Assembly: GCF_011761945.1 (NCBI RefSeq)
Contig: NZ_JAASQV010000004.1
Location: 186,001 to 250,000 of the forward strand
Length of the DNA stretch: 64,000 nucleotides
Origin: Sphingomonas leidyi
Lineage (GTDB): Bacteria > Pseudomonadota > Alphaproteobacteria > Sphingomonadales > Sphingomonadaceae
Direction of reading: 5' to 3'
Shown piece after piece: positions 59,850 to 64,000 of the stretch. Made by a program: the position numbers and the translations under genes. Below the pieces are notes generated by a model that saw nothing but the letters and a program-made list of their open reading frames with translations, was not told where the DNA came from and ran no database searches. Every line of letters starts with the position of its first letter. Position 1 is the first letter of the stretch.

Positions 59850-61604
59850 TCAGGCCCCTTCCGGACGGGACTTCGATCCGATCCTGGCCTGCGCCTCGGC
59901 CACGCGCGCAAAGGGTGCCATGTGGCGCTCCGAATGCTCGAGGTCCTGCTGCCAGGCGCGAGTGATCGTCAGTGTCGCTTCACCGGCCGCGCGCCTGACG
60001 AGATCGCCCGGATCCTCCGCCAGGCCGCGCGTCGCTGCGATCCGGCCGGTCTCGGCGAGCTGGTGCTGCGCCTCCGGCATGTCGGCATAGACTTGCTTGA
60101 CCAGCTCGCCGAGCACCACGGCGTCGATGAACTCTTCCGGCGGGCAAGTGAGGCAAGGCCACGGACCCGGCCTGGGGATCGGATCCAGCTCGATCGCGAC
60201 CAGGCGCAACGCGTCGCGATTGAAATGCCAGACCCAGCACGGGCCGAGCGCGCGGCCGAGCAGAGTCTGCGCGGCAAGGCCGAGCGACACGGAATCGGCG
60301 AGCGGATGATATTCCTGCTGCCCGAAATAGCCGAACTGCTGGAGCTTGAGATAGCCGAGCGTCATCGCGTTGCGCCAGGCCGGCGAAGCCAGCCAGATGC
60401 CGACATTGACGAAATAGCGCATGACCTTCTCGAACGGCACCTTGTCCGGCGCCGCCTGCATGCCCACCAGGTTGATGTCGAGCCAATGGTGCCAGGTCGA
60501 ATCGACGACGACACGGCCGAGGTCGATCTGCTGCCCGTCATAGACGGAAACGAGCGGAATCGTGCGGAAGTCCTGCTTGCCCTTGGCCAGCTTGAGCGGC
60601 GGGCTGGCCAGCGTGTTGCCGCGCGCGATCACCTTGGGCAGCGGGCGCTTGCCGTTGACGGTGGGATAATGTTTCCCCGAATAGCCGCCGAACGCATATT
60701 CGGCATTGGCCTGGTTCTCGAGCCAGCTCTGCTCGGTCGGCTCGTAGCACGAGCCTTCGTGCGGATGGTCGGGGAAGACGTCGATCGGGCCATGGCTGGG
60801 GTGGCAGAAGATCGGGTGCGGCGCCTGGCGCTTGAACAGCCATCCCCCCGAACTGTACTCGGGCACCCAATGCACCGGCTGGGGCGTGGCGTCGCTCTGA
60901 TTGTCGAAGAGGATCGTCGCCTGACCGGCAGCTTCCTGCGGCGTGGCGGGCTGGTTCGTATCAAAGCGGGTCGGGAGTTCCACCGTGGTGGTGCCCTGCG
61001 CGACCGTCCACCGCCGCATCGTGTTCACGCGCGGGATGCGCGAGCACATCGAGGCGCCGAGCGTGTGATGATCGCCCGTGGCGAACAGCCCGCCCTGCCG
61101 CTCGTTCATCCAGCGCGTCAGCGCCGCCAGCTCGGCATCGCTGGTGGGGTTGTACTTCGCCATCGCGAAGACCGAATCGATCGACGGGTTGAGGCTGTTG
61201 GGGTCGTTGTCCGGCCCGTTTCCGGGCTGCAGGCCGAAGCACCAGACCTGGTCATAGCGGTTCAGCACCGGGTCGCCGGGGCCGCCCTGATCGAAGCGGA
61301 AGCCGGTATATTTGAACTCGGCGGGTCCGGGCGAATCGCTGGTCGCGGCCACGCCATTGCGCGTCGCGAGCGTGACCGAGAAGGACGCGAAGCCGGCCGA
61401 GAAGCTGCGCAGATGCGCGATCGCCATACTGAGACCGAACAGGTTGGCGTCGCCCAGATCGGTCGGATCGGCAGCGGGCGTGATCCGGATGCCGCCATCG
61501 ACGACGATCAGGATTCGCGTCCTCCGGAACCACAGCTTGATGTGGCTCTCGAGGAACGCCGCGTCGACAATGCGGTTTTCGAGAAGCTTGTCTATTTCGA
61601 ACAT
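59850..61604 (-). CDS. Protein of unknown family, 584 residues
   Basis: No signal peptide. The first 200 residues look alpha/beta: RILIVVDGGIRITP as a first strand and acidic loop, YDQVWCFGLQPGNG and ALTRWMNERQGGLFATGDHH as later strands, an outline reminiscent of the ThuA/glutamine-amidotransferase-like Rossmann fold. The middle (about 200-400) has cysteine- and histidine-rich motifs (APHPIFCHPSHGPIDVFPDH, HEGSCYEPTEQSW), and the last 150 residues are helical, including EEFIDAVVLGELVKQVYADM. I do not recognise the family. Possible metal ligands and a nucleophile-like Cys/His are speculation. The YegP-like gene lies upstream on the same strand. Confidence 0.75.
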   Translation of the reverse strand: MFEIDKLLENRIVDAAFLESHIKLWFRRTRILIVVDGGIRITPAADPTDLGDANLFGLSMAIAHLRSFSAGFASFSVTLATRNGVAATSDSPGPAEFKYTGFRFDQGGPGDPVLNRYDQVWCFGLQPGNGPDNDPNSLNPSIDSVFAMAKYNPTSDAELAALTRWMNERQGGLFATGDHHTLGASMCSRIPRVNTMRRWTVAQGTTTVELPTRFDTNQPATPQEAAGQATILFDNQSDATPQPVHWVPEYSSGGWLFKRQAPHPIFCHPSHGPIDVFPDHPHEGSCYEPTEQSWLENQANAEYAFGGYSGKHYPTVNGKRPLPKVIARGNTLASPPLKLAKGKQDFRTIPLVSVYDGQQIDLGRVVVDSTWHHWLDINLVGMQAAPDKVPFEKVMRYFVNVGIWLASPAWRNAMTLGYLKLQQFGYFGQQEYHPLADSVSLGLAAQTLLGRALGPCWVWHFNRDALRLVAIELDPIPRPGPWPCLTCPPEEFIDAVVLGELVKQVYADMPEAQHQLAETGRIAATRGLAEDPGDLVRRAAGEATLTITRAWQQDLEHSERHMAPFARVAEAQARIGSKSRPEGA

Positions 61605-61680
61605 GGCGCATCTTTCTCTGAAAGAGTGGATGCGACGCCGTTTTCTTTTGCGAAGAATTGGCGCGAATAACCATATATAC

Positions 61681-61766
61681 TTCAGACGAGCCTATCCGCG
61701 CGCCCATGGCATTATCATGCCATGGAACGCCCTCTCAACGCGATCTATGTCTGAATCGGATAGATC
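61681..61766 (-). other. Structured intergenic element with crossing complementary arms
   Basis: Between the YegP-like gene and the 584-residue gene. CCATGGCA-ttatca-TGCCATGG (61704-61725) is a perfect 8-bp hairpin. TTCAGAC (61681-61687) can pair with GTCTGAA (61749-61755), and CTATCCG (61692-61698) with CGGATAG (61757-61763); these two pairings cross, as in a pseudoknot. GATCTA/TAGATC (61742/61761) forms a local stem. Role unknown. Confidence 0.45.
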
Positions 61767-61938
61767 AGCCTTCTTCGACCGGCGCGCCCGGGCCGTTCTT
61801 CAGGATCGATTCGATCGCGTTCTTCGCGCTCGCCTTGCTGGAATAGCCTTCGGTCCAGAAGATAATTTCGCTGTTATACTTGAACTTCGCGACATACTCG
61901 CCAGCCTTGTTCTGCTCGATCACGAACTTGTGTGCCAT
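61765..61938 (-). CDS. YegP/DUF1508-family mini-protein
   Basis: A 57-residue protein, shorter than most gene callers accept, starting MAHKFVIEQNKAGEY with the Shine-Dalgarno CGGGAGAAAG. It has the DUF1508 outline: beta strands with KFKYNSEIIFWTEGYSSKAS, a helix of alternating Ala/Lys/Asn (ASAKNAIESILKNG) and a short Gly/Pro tail. YegP proteins form small dimers of unknown function, often adjacent to unrelated genes. It precedes the 584-residue gene. Confidence 0.82.
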   Translation of the reverse strand: MAHKFVIEQNKAGEYVAKFKYNSEIIFWTEGYSSKASAKNAIESILKNGPGAPVEEG

Positions 61939-61972
61939 TGGCTTTCTCCCGAACTAGAACGGCTAACCCAGG

Positions 61973-63052
61973 TTAGCTGCCGAAACGTGCAGGCGAATAG
62001 GGGTCCGGGTCAATAGCCGCGACCGCGGGATCGGGTGCGCCGCCGAGCAGCAGCGCCGAAGCGAGCCTGGCGGCGGCCGGCGCGGTCTGGATGCCGAAGC
62101 CGCCCTGGCCGGCGCACCAGAAGAATCCCGGCACATCCATGTCGAAGCCATAGACCGGCAGGCGATCGGGCGCGAAGGTCCTGAGGCCGGCCCATTTGTG
62201 CTCGAGCCTGTCCACCCGCCAGTCGACGACATGCTCGAACCGGTCGATCGCCGTGGCCACGTCGATATCCTCCGGCTGCGCATCGCAGGGCGGCGTCGCG
62301 ATCTCGTCGTGCGGGCTCAGCCAGATCCGCCCGCCCGCCTCCGGCTTCCAGTAGAAGCTGCCGCCGATATGCGCGACCATCGGGCTGCCGGGTGCAGGCG
62401 CCGGATCGGTCTTCAGCTGCATGATCGTGCGGCGATAGGGCCGAATGCCGAGCGGCCGCGCACCGGCCATCTCCGCCACCGGATCGGCCCAGGCGCCGGC
62501 GGCATTGACGAGAATGGCAGCCTCGAAGGCGCCGGCCCGGGTCTCGAGCTTCCATGCGCCGCCCTCGCGCCGCGCGGAAAGGAGCCCGGCATGCGTCCGC
62601 AATTCCGCCCCCGCCCGCTTCGCCGCGGCGAGCATGTCGCCGTGCAGGCCGCCGACATCGATATATTCGCAGCTCGGCTCGAGCACGCCGAGCGTCCATT
62701 CGGGGCGCAGGCCCGGGATCATCGCCCGCGGATCGACCGGGCGCAGCGCCACCCCCGTGCCCTCGAACTCGGCGAGGAACGCCGCGATCGCCCCGGCCTC
62801 GTCCGCCCTGCCGATATGGACGGAGCCCATCGGCTCCAGATACTTTCCGAGCATCGGGCCCGATGCAGTGGTGAGCGGCTGGACGGCGGGCCCGCCATAG
62901 CTTTCGGACCAGAAGGCGGCCGAACGGCCCGTGGCATGATAGCCGGCGCGCTCCTCGGCCTCGAGCAGCAGCACGCGCGCATGGGGCGCGAGTTCGGCCG
63001 CGAGGCTGGCACCGGCGATGCCGGCACCCACGATCGCTATGTCATGGGCCAT
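61973..63052 (-). CDS. FAD-dependent oxidoreductase (DAO family)
   Basis: A 359-residue flavoprotein of the D-amino-acid-oxidase/glycine-oxidase type. N-terminal dinucleotide motif IAIVGAGIAGASLAAEL, YHATGRSAAFWSESYGG at the flavin site and the C-terminal WAGLRTFAPDRLPVYGFD and CAGQGGFGIQTAPA for the isoalloxazine region. Substrate unknown (amines, amino acids or hydroxyacids). ATG in a TGATG overlap with the hydrolase stop, so the two are one unit. The longer open frame upstream is its shadow. Confidence 0.88.
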   Translation of the reverse strand: MAHDIAIVGAGIAGASLAAELAPHARVLLLEAEERAGYHATGRSAAFWSESYGGPAVQPLTTASGPMLGKYLEPMGSVHIGRADEAGAIAAFLAEFEGTGVALRPVDPRAMIPGLRPEWTLGVLEPSCEYIDVGGLHGDMLAAAKRAGAELRTHAGLLSARREGGAWKLETRAGAFEAAILVNAAGAWADPVAEMAGARPLGIRPYRRTIMQLKTDPAPAPGSPMVAHIGGSFYWKPEAGGRIWLSPHDEIATPPCDAQPEDIDVATAIDRFEHVVDWRVDRLEHKWAGLRTFAPDRLPVYGFDMDVPGFFWCAGQGGFGIQTAPAAARLASALLLGGAPDPAVAAIDPDPYSPARFGS

Positions 63053-63996
63053 CAGCGCCGCTGGGCGCGGGCGGCGAGGAAGAGGTCGATCTCGCCGATC
63101 GCGCGGTTGCGGACCCGGTCTTCCTCGCGCAGGATCTCGTGCGCGCTTTCCTTGCCGAAGCTGACGATGCGGGCGTCGGGGAGCTTCGGCACGATCCGGA
63201 GCGCCGCCTTCGCATCGACGAGCCCATCCGCCTTGGCGACGAGGGCGAGCACCGGCACCGGCATTTTCCGAAGCTTCGGATTGCCCGCCAGCTCGCGCAT
63301 CGACTTGAATGCCTGGATCAGCCAGCGCCAACTCGGCGGGCCGGTCACGATCGCGGGATCGTGCTGCTGCCACCAGATCTCGTCGGCATAGCGATCCGGA
63401 TCATGGGTGAGCAGGTTGGCGCGGGTCTCGGTGGTGTAGGGCTTCTCGTTGCTCTTCCAGGCCGGCCGGGTGCTGTCCCCCACGCCGCCCAGGATGCGCG
63501 CGGCCCGCTCGGCAAAGGGGCCCAGCGCGCTCTTCACGCCCAGCATCGGCGCGACAATCACCGCGGCATCGGGGCGGATCGCCCCTTCGACCAGCCCGCG
63601 CAGCACCAGGTGGCCGCCCATCGAATGGCCCATCACCACATGCGGGCCGGGCGTCGCCGCCTCCCAGTCCGCATAAAAGGCGCGCAGGTCGGCGATGAAG
63701 CTGTCGAAGCTGTCGATATCGCCGCAATTGGCCGCGGCGGTGAGCCGGCCCGAGCCGCCTTGGCCCCGCCAGTCGAACGACGTGATCGCCCAGCCCTGGT
63801 CGTGCCAATGGTGGAAGGCCTCGAGATACTTCTCGAAGATGTCGCCCCGGCCGCCCTGGAACAGGATCGATCCGCGCGGCGTGGCGGCCTCGGCGGGCCA
63901 GGCGAAGGCGCGCAGCTGCCAGCCATCGGGAGCCGTCCAATGATGGACCTTGGCCCCGGCGGGGATGGTGCGGCGGATATCCGGGTTTTCACGCAT
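63052..63996 (-). CDS. Lysophospholipase-like alpha/beta hydrolase
   Basis: A 314-residue hydrolase of the Hydrolase_4 type. The nucleophile is in VVMGHSMGGHLV, ITSFDWRGQGGSGR is the typical second strand, the aspartate is in LVAKADGLVD and the histidine in KESAHEILRE. Substrate likely a monoacylglycerol or lysophospholipid. The first ATG lies four bases from the window edge, so the true start could be further out. Coupled to the FAD oxidoreductase by a TGATG overlap. Confidence 0.86.
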   Translation of the reverse strand: MRENPDIRRTIPAGAKVHHWTAPDGWQLRAFAWPAEAATPRGSILFQGGRGDIFEKYLEAFHHWHDQGWAITSFDWRGQGGSGRLTAAANCGDIDSFDSFIADLRAFYADWEAATPGPHVVMGHSMGGHLVLRGLVEGAIRPDAAVIVAPMLGVKSALGPFAERAARILGGVGDSTRPAWKSNEKPYTTETRANLLTHDPDRYADEIWWQQHDPAIVTGPPSWRWLIQAFKSMRELAGNPKLRKMPVPVLALVAKADGLVDAKAALRIVPKLPDARIVSFGKESAHEILREEDRVRNRAIGEIDLFLAARAQRR

Positions 63997-64000
63997 GGGG

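Noticed and set aside
1..64000. CRISPR arrays, tRNA or rRNA genes, insertion sequences
   Set aside because: No regularly spaced repeats, cloverleaf segments, rRNA cores or transposase motifs were seen on either strand.

Overview
The window looks like chromosomal DNA of a Sphingomonadales (Sphingomonas-like) alphaproteobacterium. It is GC-rich and densely coded, with three large TonB-dependent receptors, secreted carbohydrate-active enzymes, an ispH-thrB-rnhA run and a tandem glycine riboswitch ahead of a split glycine cleavage operon. The best single protein match by eye is a mannonate dehydratase nearly collinear with the Novosphingobium enzyme. I found no tRNA, rRNA, CRISPR array, insertion sequence or prophage. 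No gene-free gap exceeds 300 bases; the largest (14194-14479) holds the riboswitch.

Regions. (1) 1-9 kb: end of glpD, a PilZ protein, a pectinesterase coupled to an unknown exported protein, a 2OG-Fe(II) oxygenase, an archaeal/eukaryotic-type prolyl-tRNA synthetase, a DMT transporter, two methyltransferases and an exported collar-domain protein. (2) 9.1-14.5 kb: the minus-strand unit riboswitch-gcvT-gcvH-lipoprotein-gcvPA-gcvPB-terminator. (3) 14.5-18 kb: a cupin and a lipoprotein, diverging from ispH-thrB-rnhA. (4) 18-33.5 kb: beta-mannosidase with a serine hydrolase, then a TetR regulator, TonB receptor, acyl-CoA ligase, esterases, MFS transporter, SDR and thiolase. This looks like a catabolic cluster for an unidentified acyl or ester substrate, with repeated TGAyTCAykAATCA sites. 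(5) 33.6-41 kb: TonB receptor, two serine hydrolases, a GNAT and a polysaccharide deacetylase. (6) 41-48.6 kb: small envelope proteins, a two-component system, an orphan response regulator, an OhrR-type regulator diverging from an exported hydrolase with two TATCGCGATA palindromes, and a thioesterase. (7) 48.7-59.7 kb: a polysaccharide utilisation locus (GH105, DUF4861, PL38-like lyase, TonB receptor, a 625-residue exported protein of unknown family, FadR-type GntR, mannonate dehydratase). Four of its promoters carry the same 13-mer, ATTGGCCTKACCA. (8) 59.8-64 kb: a 584-residue protein of unknown family, a YegP/DUF1508 mini-protein, an FAD oxidoreductase and a lysophospholipase-like hydrolase.

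The most system-like part is region 7. The receptor imports oligosaccharide, the lyases and GH105 release unsaturated then free uronate, and mannonate dehydratase feeds it to 2-keto-3-deoxygluconate. The GntR protein would sense a uronate intermediate and act through the shared 13-mer. A glucuronate-rich polymer is the most economical substrate, but this is inferred from families and layout. Starts were chosen from Shine-Dalgarno sequences, start/stop overlaps and signal peptides; several differ from the longest open frame.
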